A stretch of DNA of 64,000 bases from Paenibacillus sp. SC116 (GCF_024733555.1 NZ_JANIOF010000001.1:2476777-2540776); one strand, 5' to 3'; numbered from the stretch's first letter, positions 49,524 to 58,678 are shown. Made by a program: numbers and translations. The notes: generated from the sequence alone by a model not told the origin.

Positions 49524-50469
49524 AGGACGTACATGTATCAGGACGATTTGGAGAAGCTGCTGCTTGCTTTACATGCTTATGTAGAAAAGGCAGAACACCC
49601 TCCCAAAATGCGGGATCCTGTTCGGAACAGCTATGACCATTCGTATGGACGAACATATGGGGCAATTCACAAGGCAAATCGCTTACAATCCCTTGCAATT
49701 CCGAAGGTGGAATAAACGTATCCCCCATCGAATGGATCATATACAGCGGCACTCTTCCTGAACGACGCCGTTCATTGCGAAGGATCGTCTCCCGAATATT
49801 AATGGCATCGAACTCAGCCTTATGAATTCGAGCGCGCAGAAGCCAGATACGCGGCACAAGTTGCGCCAAAGGAAAAATAGGTAGTCCTCTTCGCTTCAAC
49901 TCAGCTGTTATCATCGTAAATGGATTAGCTGGCATCGAATCCGTTACCATCGCTTGTACCTCTAGTCCTTCGTCTAGCGCCAACATGGCACCAAAGCCTC
50001 CTAATGAATGGCCAATAATGCCTATTCGTGCAGCATCAAGCTCAGGACGGCTATGAGCATAGCGCACCGCCGCAAGCAAGTCATCACGAAACAACAGCGC
50101 AGATGGCGCCTTCACTGCACCGCTTTCACCATGACTTGTGACATCATAGACGATAACAGCATAACCCGTTGCTCGAAATGGCTCCACATAGCGCAGCACT
50201 CGAGAACGATTGGAAGCCCAGCCATGAGAAATAATTATGACAGGCAGGGGCTGGTTACTAAGCTCTTGATGCCAATCAGTAGGCCAGAGCAGCCAGCCTT
50301 TTAGCCATGCACTGCCTTGAAATTCAATCGATTCAAACTTCCCTGTTGGCTGTACCTCGATCGGCTTTCTTCGCGGCGATTGGCTTTTGACAGACAAGCG
50401 CCAAATAACAGAGAGAAAGAGAAGGATTAACACGACGACTACAATGATGAACAAGCTAATGAACGGCAT
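49519..50469 (-). CDS. Membrane-anchored alpha/beta hydrolase
   Basis: A 316-residue hydrolase with an N-terminal membrane helix (residues 3-24). It has the oxyanion region ISHGWASNRS, nucleophile elbow GHSLGG (Ser near residue 160), a late Asp (SMGDTFIPPS) and His (HTNGHSCSE). Esterase, lipase or peptidase activity is possible. The frame begins at 50490; ATG 50469 lies about 10 bases after AGGAGG, and GTG 50475 is another option. Confidence 0.83.
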   Translation of the reverse strand: MPFISLFIIVVVVLILLFLSVIWRLSVKSQSPRRKPIEVQPTGKFESIEFQGSAWLKGWLLWPTDWHQELSNQPLPVIIISHGWASNRSRVLRYVEPFRATGYAVIVYDVTSHGESGAVKAPSALLFRDDLLAAVRYAHSRPELDAARIGIIGHSLGGFGAMLALDEGLEVQAMVTDSMPANPFTMITAELKRRGLPIFPLAQLVPRIWLLRARIHKAEFDAINIRETILRNERRRSGRVPLYMIHSMGDTFIPPSELQGIVSDLPCELPHMFVHTNGHSCSEQDPAFWEGVLPFLHKHVKQAAASPNRPDTCTSS

Positions 50470-50565
50470 ACCCACCTGACCTCCTCTCATTTATATCCCT
50501 TAGCAAGGGCAGCTTGGCTATAACTAAAAATAGTTTACTGGACAAAACAATCTAGTCCCGATCTA

Positions 50566-51225
50566 CTAGGCTAGATGGCGAACAGTATTCACCCATTGAG
50601 AGGCATGATCCTCTAGCTCCTGCCATGCTGCTGCTCGAATAAGGTCACCACGAACGAGCTTGGAACCAAGCCCAAATGCCGACGCTCCTGCCGTCCAGTA
50701 TTGCTGCACATTATGCAAATCAATACCACCTGTCGCCATAAGCGGAATATGGCCGAGTGGGCCACGAACTTCACGTATATACTCTGAACCGAGACTGCCA
50801 AGCGGGAAGAGCTTTAACACTGGCGCCCCCGCCTTCCATGCACGCACCATTTCAGTAGGAGTCAATACACCTGGCCATACATCGATTCCTCTTGCTTGAG
50901 CGAGTTCAATCACTTTCTCATCCAAGTTCGGCGTAATTAAAAACTGCGCCCCACTGTCCAAAGCTTCTCTCGCTGTTTCTTCATCTATAACCGTTCCTGC
51001 ACCGATAAATGCCTGCTCCCCAAAGCGTTCACGCCATCGGGATACGATTGCCGCGGCCCCATCCGTATTCATCGTCACTTCCAGTAAGGTAATTCCACCA
51101 CGTATCAATGCTGCTGCAGCTTCATCGGCAGCCTCTCCCGTATAGCCACGAAATATCGCAACGATGCGCTGCTGCAGCAATTCAGTTGTCGCAGCAGTAT
51201 GTAAAGTAGGTGCTGCCTTAGACAT
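50566..51225 (-). CDS. eda: KDPG/KHG aldolase
   Basis: A 219-residue class I aldolase that splits 2-keto-3-deoxy-6-phosphogluconate to pyruvate and glyceraldehyde 3-phosphate (or acts on 4-hydroxy-2-oxoglutarate). The Schiff-base Lys lies in APVLKLFPLG, the general base Glu in LLEVTMNT, and the phosphate loop in ATGGIDLHN. The start overlaps the kinase gene by 8 bases (ATG 51225; GTG 51234 possible) and has no clear ribosome site, so translation is probably coupled. Confidence 0.88.
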   Translation of the reverse strand: MSKAAPTLHTAATTELLQQRIVAIFRGYTGEAADEAAAALIRGGITLLEVTMNTDGAAAIVSRWRERFGEQAFIGAGTVIDEETAREALDSGAQFLITPNLDEKVIELAQARGIDVWPGVLTPTEMVRAWKAGAPVLKLFPLGSLGSEYIREVRGPLGHIPLMATGGIDLHNVQQYWTAGASAFGLGSKLVRGDLIRAAAWQELEDHASQWVNTVRHLA

Positions 51226-52234
51226 GGCAATCACGCACAGACTCTGACGTAGAAGTAGCTTGAGATGAAGTAGAGGTTAGTTGGCTCCATCTTGTTCGTG
51301 CGAATGCCGCACTACCAATGACACCGCCATCATCTATCAGTTCGCCTTGGCGAATTTCTAACTGCTCCAAATAACCATGATATACATGACGCTTAAGTGC
51401 TTCACGAACAGGAGCAAATAATCGCTCTCCTGCCAAAGAACCGCCGCCGCCAATAACGAGCACGTCCGGGCTGTACGCAGTAATCGCATAGGCCAATGCT
51501 TTACCTAACACAGTACCCGTATGCTGCATGATAGATTTGGCAAGCTCATCTCCTTGATCATATGCATCCGATACGAGTGCTGCCGTCAAGCTACCAGCTT
51601 CATAAGCTTCCCTCAGTATGCTGCTGCAGCCGGCCTCTAACGCCTCTTTAGCTTGGCGAACCAATCCAGTAGCGGATACGACGGTCTCCACACAGCCAGT
51701 TAGCCCACAACCGCATGGTGTAGTTTCCCCGTCCATCGCGACATGTCCAATTTCTCCAGCCATAAAACGATTCCCATAATACAATTCTCCGTTTGCAACC
51801 GTTGCCGCAGACATACCCGTACCGATGGTAACACCCAGAACTACTTTGCCGTCACGGCCAGCACCGCTCATCGCTTCACCATACACATACATTCGAACAT
51901 CATTATCAATGAACACAGGAACACCTACAAGCTCCCCTAAACGCTGAGATACTTCAACGTCCGTCCATTTCAAATTCGCCGCAAATATAGTAACACCACG
52001 AACCGGATCAATAAATCCTGGGCAACCCGCTCCTACCGCAATCAAACTGCTTCGCCCAATACCGTTCTGCGCTAGCAGCTCATCAACCATCGAAGCCATC
52101 TTCTGCAATACATGCTCTTCCCCAAGCTCGGTTTCCGTTGGTTTCTTCACTTTATCAATAAGCTCATACTGCTCATTCACCAATCCGCAAACGATATTCG
52201 TACCACCTAAATCAATGCCTACCATATAACGCAC
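51218..52234 (-). CDS. ROK-family sugar kinase
   Basis: A 338-residue kinase with the phosphate-1 loop GIDLGGTNIVCG, catalytic Asp in FIDNDVRM, the ROK zinc site GHVAMDG...CGCGLTGC and the adenosine region VIGGGGSLAG. ROK kinases usually phosphorylate glucose or related sugars. Coupling to the KDPG aldolase gene suggests that the substrate could be 2-keto-3-deoxygluconate or a sugar feeding that route; this is inference. A Ser/Thr-rich C-terminal tail (TSTSSQATSTSES) is unusual. The start is GTG with GGGGGAG 7 bases upstream. Confidence 0.87.
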   Translation of the reverse strand: MRYMVGIDLGGTNIVCGLVNEQYELIDKVKKPTETELGEEHVLQKMASMVDELLAQNGIGRSSLIAVGAGCPGFIDPVRGVTIFAANLKWTDVEVSQRLGELVGVPVFIDNDVRMYVYGEAMSGAGRDGKVVLGVTIGTGMSAATVANGELYYGNRFMAGEIGHVAMDGETTPCGCGLTGCVETVVSATGLVRQAKEALEAGCSSILREAYEAGSLTAALVSDAYDQGDELAKSIMQHTGTVLGKALAYAITAYSPDVLVIGGGGSLAGERLFAPVREALKRHVYHGYLEQLEIRQGELIDDGGVIGSAAFARTRWSQLTSTSSQATSTSESVRDCHV

Positions 52235-52336
52235 GATAGCTCCCCCTCGATTATCCCAAGTTATTTCATCTCCATCATATTCCTTATTATACCATCAGTG
52301 ATCTATCAATGAAGAAGTTGATCTTAATTAGCAACA

Positions 52337-52359
52337 AAAAAAGCTGCCTAAGGCAGCTA
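52337..52359 (-). terminator. Terminator of the TM2 gene cluster
   Basis: AGCTGCC, TAA, GGCAGCT with a T-run on the minus strand. Confidence 0.85.
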
Positions 52360-52385
52360 CAATTGTACATATTTAAATACACTTT

Positions 52386-52844
52386 TTAAGGTCTTTGCTG
52401 ATAAGCGTTAGAAGAATTAGAATTCACTTTAGACGGTACAATTTGACGCATAATGTCCAGCTCAAGTTTCTCATTGAGACGCTCTACCTTGCCTGAAATG
52501 AGAAATCCTTCAACAACCCACCATATAAGACCAATAAATATAAAGAGTAAAAAAAGAATGAGCACTACCGAAGAGTCCAGAGCTGGATCCAAACGATCAA
52601 ATGTATTTACAGCAAAGATAAATAGCGAAATAGGCAGTACAATGTAAAAACACAAACCCGCAAATAGCAGAAATATGCCTGCTGCCTTTTCTCCTAAGTA
52701 AAACCTGTGCGCGCCAAATGGACCCAAGAACAACCAATAAATGACCGCATGCATTTTAGACTTTGCTCTCTTCTCATATTCATACTGAAAAGCGATCATT
52801 TGATCGGTGCTCAGATTGTACTTAAATAATAAAATGCTGTTCAT
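52386..52844 (-). CDS. TM2-domain protein, diverged paralogue
   Basis: A 152-residue protein with the TM2 signature WLFLGPFGAHRFYLGEKAAG (residues 38-57) and two or three more hydrophobic stretches up to residue 120. It resembles the two genes upstream but is longer, with an Asn/Ser-rich tail. It starts 3 bases after the stop of the upstream gene without its own ribosome site, so translation is probably coupled. Function of the family is unknown. Confidence 0.75.
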   Translation of the reverse strand: MNSILLFKYNLSTDQMIAFQYEYEKRAKSKMHAVIYWLFLGPFGAHRFYLGEKAAGIFLLFAGLCFYIVLPISLFIFAVNTFDRLDPALDSSVVLILFLLFIFIGLIWWVVEGFLISGKVERLNEKLELDIMRQIVPSKVNSNSSNAYQQRP

Positions 52845-52847
52845 AAA

Positions 52848-53180
52848 TTAGTATCGATTGCGCAGCATTTTAATATTGTGAATAAGCTCTAATTCTTTCC
52901 GAGCATTTATTTTGTCAACTGCTCCACTGAGAAGAATCAATTCAATAACCCATAAAATCAAGTAAGGTAGACCGAACAGTAATAAGCCGAATAGAAATAC
53001 GACAATGTTCAATATCCCCATACCGATGTGACCCAAATAGAAACGATGAACACCAAGCGTTCCTAAAAAAATCAAGAGCACATAAGCTAGCGCTTTAGAC
53101 TTCTTCGCTCTTTCCATTTCGGATGAAACGATAACTAACTCGTCCATTGATAATTCTTTCTTTAGAATGACATTTTGCAC
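52848..53180 (-). CDS. TM2-domain membrane protein, copy A
   Basis: A 110-residue protein: helical N-terminus (KKELSMDELVIVSSEMERAK), TM2 domain with FLGTLGVHRFYLGHIGMG, and a basic C-terminus. GTG start with AAAGGGAG 10 bases upstream. It is a recent duplicate of the gene at 53370; the two share even their upstream region. Confidence 0.78.
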   Translation of the reverse strand: MQNVILKKELSMDELVIVSSEMERAKKSKALAYVLLIFLGTLGVHRFYLGHIGMGILNIVVFLFGLLLFGLPYLILWVIELILLSGAVDKINARKELELIHNIKMLRNRY

Positions 53181-53199
53181 GACTAAATTCTCCCTTTAT

Positions 53200-53315
53200 C
53201 ATAAATTTTCTATTTACCCTTAGAACTGGATCTATTATAGACTGAATTCGACAAAATTGGCATTTAATATTTACTACTCAACCCAGTTAATGGTTCTTTC
53301 GCATCACCTTTTCAA
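53200..53315. repeat. Duplicated upstream region, copy A
   Basis: 116 bp nearly identical, without gaps, to 53729-53844 (offset 529). Contains GGATCTATTATAGACTG and the shared control sequences of the two TM2 genes. Confidence 0.9.
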
Positions 53316-53369
53316 TGTTTTTCTATATTTTATTCGACAACTGAAAAAGTGAAGGCTGTAGTTCACGGA

Positions 53370-53708
53370 CTAGTAGGGTTTTCGAATTCCTCTTACACGA
53401 TGAATAAGCTTTATTTCTTTTTTAGCATTAGCTTTATTTACAGCCCCACTAAGAATAAACAATTCGATTATCGATAGAATACAGGATGGTAACGGGAATA
53501 TAAAAAGTAAGATGCCGAAAATAAAGAGTGCAATATTCAAAATTGCCATTCCGAAATGCCCCAAGTAAAAACGGTGAATGCCCAGCCAACCTAAAAAAAT
53601 TAAAAGCAAATACGCTATTTTCTTAGATTTTTTTATTCTTTCCATTTCGGATGAAACGATGAGTAATTCATCTATCGATAACTCTTTCTTTAGTATGATA
53701 TTTTTCAC
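53370..53708 (-). CDS. TM2-domain membrane protein, copy B
   Basis: A 112-residue protein very like the neighbour at 52848 (KKELSIDELLIVSSEMERIK; FLGWLGIHRFYLGHFGMA). The GTG at 53708 follows AGGTGG by 8 bases and aligns with the start of copy A; a frame start at 53720 is discarded. TM2 proteins are small two-helix membrane proteins of unknown function. Confidence 0.78.
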   Translation of the reverse strand: MKNIILKKELSIDELLIVSSEMERIKKSKKIAYLLLIFLGWLGIHRFYLGHFGMAILNIALFIFGILLFIFPLPSCILSIIELFILSGAVNKANAKKEIKLIHRVRGIRKPY

Positions 53709-53728
53709 ATTTACGGCCACCTTTTTTT

Positions 53729-53844
53729 CATAAATTTTCTATTCACCCTTAGAACTGGATCTATTATAGACTGAATTCGACAAAAATAGCATTTAATATT
53801 TACTACTCAACCCAGTTAATGGTTCTTTTGCATCACCTTTTCAA
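53729..53844. repeat. Duplicated upstream region, copy B
   Basis: Partner of 53200-53315. Differences are only scattered single bases, indicating a recent tandem duplication of about 530 bp that included promoter and gene. Confidence 0.9.
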
Positions 53845-54055
53845 CATCATTTCTATTCCAATGAACTATCTCTCATTTCACAAGTAAATTGATGAAAAAT
53901 TGACGAAATTGCACGCACAAAAAGGAAGACTTTGGGTGTTCATTCGATATATAATAGCAGTTATAGTCTTTATTTTTACTAACTCATTCATACTCTTTCA
54001 CTTTTAACTCTCTAATAGATATGTACATTCCATTCACATGATGAGGTGATTCCCA

Positions 54056-54265
54056 TTGACCTACGTCGATATTAGTACAATTAGTCCGCAGCTGTTTGTA
54101 ACCGTCTTGTTCTTCCTATTAATCGTGTGTCCGCTTGTTAGTCTAGGTATCGTTCGATTTTTCCAACAGCGCACCAAACAAGGCTTTATCTATATTGCGA
54201 CAGCCCTTGTTTCCTACGTTATCTTTCTCATTGTCGCAGATTTTGTTGCTAAGACGTGGCAATAA
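54056..54265 (+). CDS. Small two-helix membrane protein
   Basis: A 69-residue protein with hydrophobic helices at residues 12-34 and 43-64 separated by a basic loop (RFFQQRTKQG). It begins with TTG, 7-8 bases after GAGGTGAT. TATAAT at 53950-53955 could be its -10. No family recognised. Confidence 0.6.
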   Translation: MTYVDISTISPQLFVTVLFFLLIVCPLVSLGIVRFFQQRTKQGFIYIATALVSYVIFLIVADFVAKTWQ

Positions 54266-54353
54266 GCTGACGAATGTGCCTTGAACATGTGATGCCTAAT
54301 GAAGCAAATTTTGTATTCCGTCAAGGTTACCCTAAATATGCCGCAACAAAAAC

Positions 54354-54379
54354 AAGCAGACCTTCCAGAAGGTCTGCTT
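54354..54379. terminator. Bidirectional hairpin
   Basis: AAGCAGACCTTC and GAAGGTCTGCTT are perfect arms around CA, between convergent genes. Confidence 0.75.
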
Positions 54380-54412
54380 TGCTTATTTTGTATACTCTCT
54401 ATGTTTCTTACC

Positions 54413-54895
54413 TTAGCCTTGATCGACATGGTTCTGCTGTTCTGCAAGCTTACGAATATATGAAATTTGTCCACTGTGAATACCGGTATGATACAATGCT
54501 CTTCCTAACGCTTCTCGCGGTGTTGACGTACCGATTGGTGTCACGACCGGCTTGTCCCAATCCTCTAACGGCAGCTCCTTCATTCCCGCTATCAAGTGCT
54601 CATTGGCCGATGCTGAAAAGGAAATTAACGCTGCCAACTGACCAAGATCTTGTGGAGCATCCTTAGGTGGCCCAGCTGTCAGAAAAGTAACATCAGCAGG
54701 CGTCTTACGCTTAAAGAACCAAGCTGCAAACATATACTCCACTTCAGCATTGTGGCGGATCAAATGGGCAATAGTAGGGAACTGTTCCGAAAGTTTTAAG
54801 TCCATGTCTGACTCTTGCAAACCCTCTATCATCTTCTGAAATCGGTCACGCACTGCACTCCAAATGGGTTGAACAGCTTCAAATGGATGTGGCAT
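54413..54895 (-). CDS. DinB-like metal-binding protein
   Basis: A 160-residue four-helix-bundle protein of the DinB/YfiT group. Three probable metal-binding His are seen: IRHNAEVEYMF and the pair in YHTGIHSGQISYIRKL. Members include thiol-dependent S-transferases; the activity here is unknown. Start ATG 54895 has AAAGG 9 bases upstream. It lies 21 bp after the HugZ gene and may be the last gene of the heme operon. Confidence 0.82.
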   Translation of the reverse strand: MPHPFEAVQPIWSAVRDRFQKMIEGLQESDMDLKLSEQFPTIAHLIRHNAEVEYMFAAWFFKRKTPADVTFLTAGPPKDAPQDLGQLAALISFSASANEHLIAGMKELPLEDWDKPVVTPIGTSTPREALGRALYHTGIHSGQISYIRKLAEQQNHVDQG

Positions 54896-54916
54896 CTTCA
54901 TCAACCTTTCTCATAC

Positions 54917-55417
54917 TTATTCCTTTTCTTTGCGATCTACAACGACGTGCTCCAGCATGCTGCCAGATAAATTCACATTGAAGGCTTGGCCGAAACCTAC
55001 TACATAACGACCTTCAACGGGAGTAAGTTCGAATAAGGAGAAATCAAGTCCGCGCAGCAGCTTCATCATGCTTTCACCAAATGCTGCATCAAATTGAGCG
55101 AATACATCATCATGACCTTCATTGCCTAAATTAGCAGTCGTGCATACCCATCGAGCCCGCTCACGTGCAAACACATTTGGAGACTTCGCTTCATCTGCAA
55201 TCATCATCACATGGATGTGTTCATTGCTGTCTACGTAATAATAATGATCCGAGATTTGACTAATATAAATGTAAAGCTTCTCGTTGTACTTTACGACAGG
55301 AGCATAGCTAATGAACGGTACTCCTTGCTCGTTTGTACTGCTGATTACGATTGATTTACAACTTTCGATAAACGCTATGTAGCGCTGCTTGGTCGCTTCC
55401 ATATCAATTGGCTTCAT
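54917..55417 (-). CDS. HugZ-type heme utilisation protein
   Basis: A 166-residue split-barrel protein (pyridoxamine 5'-phosphate oxidase-like fold) of the HugZ group, which binds and degrades heme to release iron in some bacteria. Characteristic segments are PFISYAPVVKYNEKLYIYIS and FSLFELTPVEGRYVVGFGQA. GGGGGAG precedes the ATG. Placement after an IsdE-like uptake system supports heme iron recovery; the catalytic step itself is inferred. Confidence 0.82.
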   Translation of the reverse strand: MKPIDMEATKQRYIAFIESCKSIVISSTNEQGVPFISYAPVVKYNEKLYIYISQISDHYYYVDSNEHIHVMMIADEAKSPNVFARERARWVCTTANLGNEGHDDVFAQFDAAFGESMMKLLRGLDFSLFELTPVEGRYVVGFGQAFNVNLSGSMLEHVVVDRKEKE

Positions 55418-55534
55418 AATAATAACTCCCCCATACTGTTCACATTACATTCCATTTAATCTATATATCCTTATCTGCGCAGATGAGGATAATGATCGAA
55501 TTGCTAATTACTATTTACTGCAATCCAATTGGCT

Positions 55535-56311
55535 TTATGCACGCTTTAGCGGATGGATACGTGGATATTCCACTGCCTCTAGATACTGAACTTCTGCTTC
55601 TACTCCATATACATTTCGAATGATATCTGGTGTCAGTACATCTCGCGGCTTGCCTGTGGTATGAATGCTACCATTCTGAATCACATAAATTTTGTCACTA
55701 TATGCGCTGGCTTGATTGAGATCGTGCAGCACCATGACAACTGTGATCCCAAGCTCTCTATTCACCGTGCGCACAAGTTCCAGCACCTCAAGCTGATGCG
55801 CAATATCCAAATATGTCGTCGGCTCATCTAATAACAGAACTTTCGGCCTTTGTGCCAATGCCATAGCAATCCAAGCACGCTGAGCTTCGCCCCCGGATAA
55901 GGAAATAACGAGCCGCTTACGAAAAGACTCCATTCCTGTATGCAAAATAGCCCAGTTAATAATGTCATAGTCATCCGCATTTAAGCGCTCATACCATTTC
56001 TTATGCGGGTATCTGCCGTAAGAGACAAGCTCCTCTACGGTCATATCTGCAGGTGTTTGATTAGATTGACACAGGATGCACATCAACTGAGATATTCGCT
56101 TACTTCCCATGGCATGCATCGATTCTCCTGCAAGGCACACTTGACCACTTTCACAAGGAATTAGTCTAGACATTCCCTTTAGCAGCGTCGATTTGCCAGA
56201 ACCATTCGGTCCGATAATCGACACAATCTCTCCTTCTTGAATCTGCAGGGTGACATTTTTGACGATCGTTTTATCCTCGTAGCCAATCGTTACATTGCTA
56301 GCTTCCAGCAT
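55535..56311 (-). CDS. Iron/heme ABC transporter ATPase (FecE type)
   Basis: A 258-residue ATPase: Walker A GPNGSGKST (residues 34-42), Q-loop, signature LSGGEAQRAWIAMALAQ, Walker B VLLLDEPTTYLDI, H-loop VLHDLNQA. It belongs to the FecE/FhuC group that powers uptake of siderophores, heme or cobalamin. The ATG follows the permease stop after one base. 117 bp separate it from the HugZ gene. Confidence 0.92.
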   Translation of the reverse strand: MLEASNVTIGYEDKTIVKNVTLQIQEGEIVSIIGPNGSGKSTLLKGMSRLIPCESGQVCLAGESMHAMGSKRISQLMCILCQSNQTPADMTVEELVSYGRYPHKKWYERLNADDYDIINWAILHTGMESFRKRLVISLSGGEAQRAWIAMALAQRPKVLLLDEPTTYLDIAHQLEVLELVRTVNRELGITVVMVLHDLNQASAYSDKIYVIQNGSIHTTGKPRDVLTPDIIRNVYGVEAEVQYLEAVEYPRIHPLKRA

Positions 56312-56312
56312 G

Positions 56313-57299
56313 TCATATATCTCCCTTTCTCATCAGATATAAGAAGTAGGGTCCGCCTACTACAGCCATTACGATGCCTGCTGGAATATCCATAGGGGCG
56401 AATAACGTTCGGCCAAGCGTATCTGCTATAAGTAATACTAGCGCCCCTAATCCGATGCTCATCGGCATCAAGTTCCGATAATCCGAACCTACCAGCAATC
56501 GTGCCATATGAGGAACGACAAGCCCAACGAATCCAATCATACCAACCGTTGAAACCGATACACCTGCTAGATAGACTGCCGTGAACGACAACACAATTCG
56601 GATCCGATTCACATTTTCACCGAGATTCAACGCTGCCTGTTCGCCCAAACGCAGTACATTGGCTTGCCGAATGCAGAAGAACGCCGCAATCCATCCTACG
56701 ATAGAATAAGGCAGCAGCATCGTTACATCTCCCATGCCTTTGCCAGACATACTGCCGTTCAACCATTGCAGCGCAGCAGGCAGCTTGTCACTATAAAGGA
56801 GTGATAATAGTCCAATTAGACCTCCGAACACGGAGTTGACGGCAACCCCAGATAAAATAACTCGAACAGGAGACAACCCTTTCTTTTTCCATGCTAATGC
56901 ATACACCATTATCGCTGCCAACGTTCCTCCTGTAATTGCCGCAAATGGTACAAACGAAGAATAGCTTGGCATAACCAGCAAAATGAACAACACGGAAACA
57001 GCCGCTCCACTAGATACTCCAGTCAGGCCGGGGTCAGCTAAAGGATTGTTCATAACTGCTTGCAGCAGCGCTCCTGAAATCGCAAGGTTAGCGCCAATGA
57101 TAATAGCTAAAGCAACTCTCGGAATGCGAATGTCCCAAATAATTGTATCCGGCACCGCACCTCCACTGCCCGTCAAAGCAGCGATAATTTCGAAAGGCGA
57201 ATATTTTACACTTCCTAAAGCAATGGATAATATAACGGCAATGACTAGCAGGAGGAATGTCAATCCGATCGTTATGCTTTTATTTTTGTAGGCGAGCAC
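56313..57299 (-). CDS. Iron/heme ABC transporter permease (FecCD type)
   Basis: A 328-residue permease with about ten helices and the conserved FecCD segments ISGALLQAVMNNPLADPGLT, GVSSGAA and VGLVVPHMARLLVG. It forms the homodimeric channel for the binding protein encoded upstream. GTG 57299 lies 7 bases after GGAGG; the frame start at 57314 is less likely. Confidence 0.92.
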   Translation of the reverse strand: MLAYKNKSITIGLTFLLLVIAVILSIALGSVKYSPFEIIAALTGSGGAVPDTIIWDIRIPRVALAIIIGANLAISGALLQAVMNNPLADPGLTGVSSGAAVSVLFILLVMPSYSSFVPFAAITGGTLAAIMVYALAWKKKGLSPVRVILSGVAVNSVFGGLIGLLSLLYSDKLPAALQWLNGSMSGKGMGDVTMLLPYSIVGWIAAFFCIRQANVLRLGEQAALNLGENVNRIRIVLSFTAVYLAGVSVSTVGMIGFVGLVVPHMARLLVGSDYRNLMPMSIGLGALVLLIADTLGRTLFAPMDIPAGIVMAVVGGPYFLYLMRKGDI

Positions 57300-57346
57300 T
57301 GGTCTTCCTCCCATTCATGAAACAAAACATGATATTCACTACCGAC

Positions 57347-58402
57347 TTATTCGTATAATTGCTTAAACATATGTTGATAAGCCTCTCCTGCTTTTACGAG
57401 CGAAGCTACACCGAAGAGATTGTAATCCAATGCTTTAACTTTGCCATTCTGGAACGCATTCAACTTCTCCCATGCACCATTCTTTTTCACATCTGTTTCA
57501 AATTTCTTAAGCGCTGTATTCGGATCGCCATGTGAAACGAGCAAGATAACATCAGGGTTTGCTGTCACGACATCCTCCATATTTAACGAAAGATACGTTT
57601 CATCCGATTTCAACACTTCGGATACGACATTCGTCGCTCCCAACTGCGCCGCGATGCTGCCTGGGAAAGTCTTCTCATTCATCATCATGAACGATTCAGC
57701 CGTACCGAACAGAATCATAACCTTTGGTGCAGGTTTACCCTTCGCTTTCGCGATCATTTCGGCTTCTTGCTTTGCAAGATTATCGAGCATTTCCTTCGCT
57801 TTGTCTTCTTTACCGAATACTTTGCCCAATGCGACAGTAGACAGCTTCAGCTGCTCCAAGGAATCAGAAGGAATATAGGCTGTTTTTAGCGAGGCTGTCT
57901 TAAAGGTCTTCTCTAGGCTATCCTTAATGGAAGCAGGCCCGATAACAACATCCGGTTCCAAACTTGTAATCTGTTCAAGATCTGGCTTGAAAGCAGAGCC
58001 GATTCGCTTTACATCTTTAAATGCTTCTGGCAGCTCTAGTGTTGAAGTCGGAACCCCTACAGGCATAACGCCTAATCCATGTAAAACTTCAGAGATAGAT
58101 ACAGACACAACTACGGCCTTCTCTGGTTTCTTGTCTCCGAATTGTGCAGCTAGTACCGCTGCTTCCTTTTCATCGACTTTATAGGAGCCTCCTGTTGGAG
58201 TTGATGTCTCTTTTGCCTGTTCACCTGATTTCTCCGATGATGATGTTGATCCATGAGAACCATGAGAACCTTGAGAGCTTTGTACTTCACTCGCCTGCTT
58301 GCCTACAGGATCCGTATTTGTATCATTTCCGCATGCTGTAAGTACAGCTAGCAGCATTAAACTTGCGATCATCATACTCCATTTACGTTTACGAGAATTC
58401 AT
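57347..58402 (-). CDS. Heme/iron-binding lipoprotein, IsdE-like
   Basis: A 351-residue lipoprotein: signal peptide and lipobox VLTAC near residue 24, a His/Ser-rich linker (QGSHGSHGSTSSS) that could help metal capture, then a periplasmic-binding-protein-2-type fold (SISEVLHGLGVMPVGVPTST; LEPDVVIGPASIKDS). It resembles IsdE-type heme receptors. ATG 58402 has AAAGGAG 11 bases upstream. A perfect Fur box precedes the gene, and permease, ATPase and HugZ genes follow, so the operon probably imports heme under iron starvation. Confidence 0.87.
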   Translation of the reverse strand: MNSRKRKWSMMIASLMLLAVLTACGNDTNTDPVGKQASEVQSSQGSHGSHGSTSSSEKSGEQAKETSTPTGGSYKVDEKEAAVLAAQFGDKKPEKAVVVSVSISEVLHGLGVMPVGVPTSTLELPEAFKDVKRIGSAFKPDLEQITSLEPDVVIGPASIKDSLEKTFKTASLKTAYIPSDSLEQLKLSTVALGKVFGKEDKAKEMLDNLAKQEAEMIAKAKGKPAPKVMILFGTAESFMMMNEKTFPGSIAAQLGATNVVSEVLKSDETYLSLNMEDVVTANPDVILLVSHGDPNTALKKFETDVKKNGAWEKLNAFQNGKVKALDYNLFGVASLVKAGEAYQHMFKQLYE

Positions 58403-58465
58403 GTTGAAATAACTCCTTTGCAACATAAAAATATTTTCTATGCTGATATAAATTTTTCGAAATAA

Positions 58466-58480
58466 TGATAATGATTATCA
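58466..58480. promoter_or_regulatory. Fur box of the heme uptake operon
   Basis: TGATAATGATTATCA is a perfect 7-1-7 Fur operator, just downstream of a minus-strand promoter TTGTGT, 17 bases, TAATAT (58494-58522). Confidence 0.9.
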
Positions 58481-58534
58481 GTATCACAGGAGTATATTAT
58501 CATTTACTTATATAAAACACAACATAATTGAAAA

Positions 58535-58549
58535 GAATTATCATTCTCA
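58535..58549. promoter_or_regulatory. Second, weaker Fur-like site
   Basis: On the minus strand TGAGAATGATAATTC resembles the Fur consensus; it lies upstream of the -35 region. Confidence 0.5.
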
Positions 58550-58637
58550 TTCGAAAAATGAGCTTCTACCTCCTGTCTCCCACCATGAAGAGAACCAAAA
58601 AAGTGTGCGTCAGTTAGCTTTGACGTATATCTACATA

Positions 58638-58678
58638 CAAAAAACTGCCTCCCAGCGCAATGCTGAGAAGCAGTTCTC
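58638..58678 (-). terminator. Terminator of the AbgT gene
   Basis: AACTGC and GCAGTT at the base, with TCAGC/GCTGG pairing inside, followed by TTTT on the minus strand. Confidence 0.75.
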
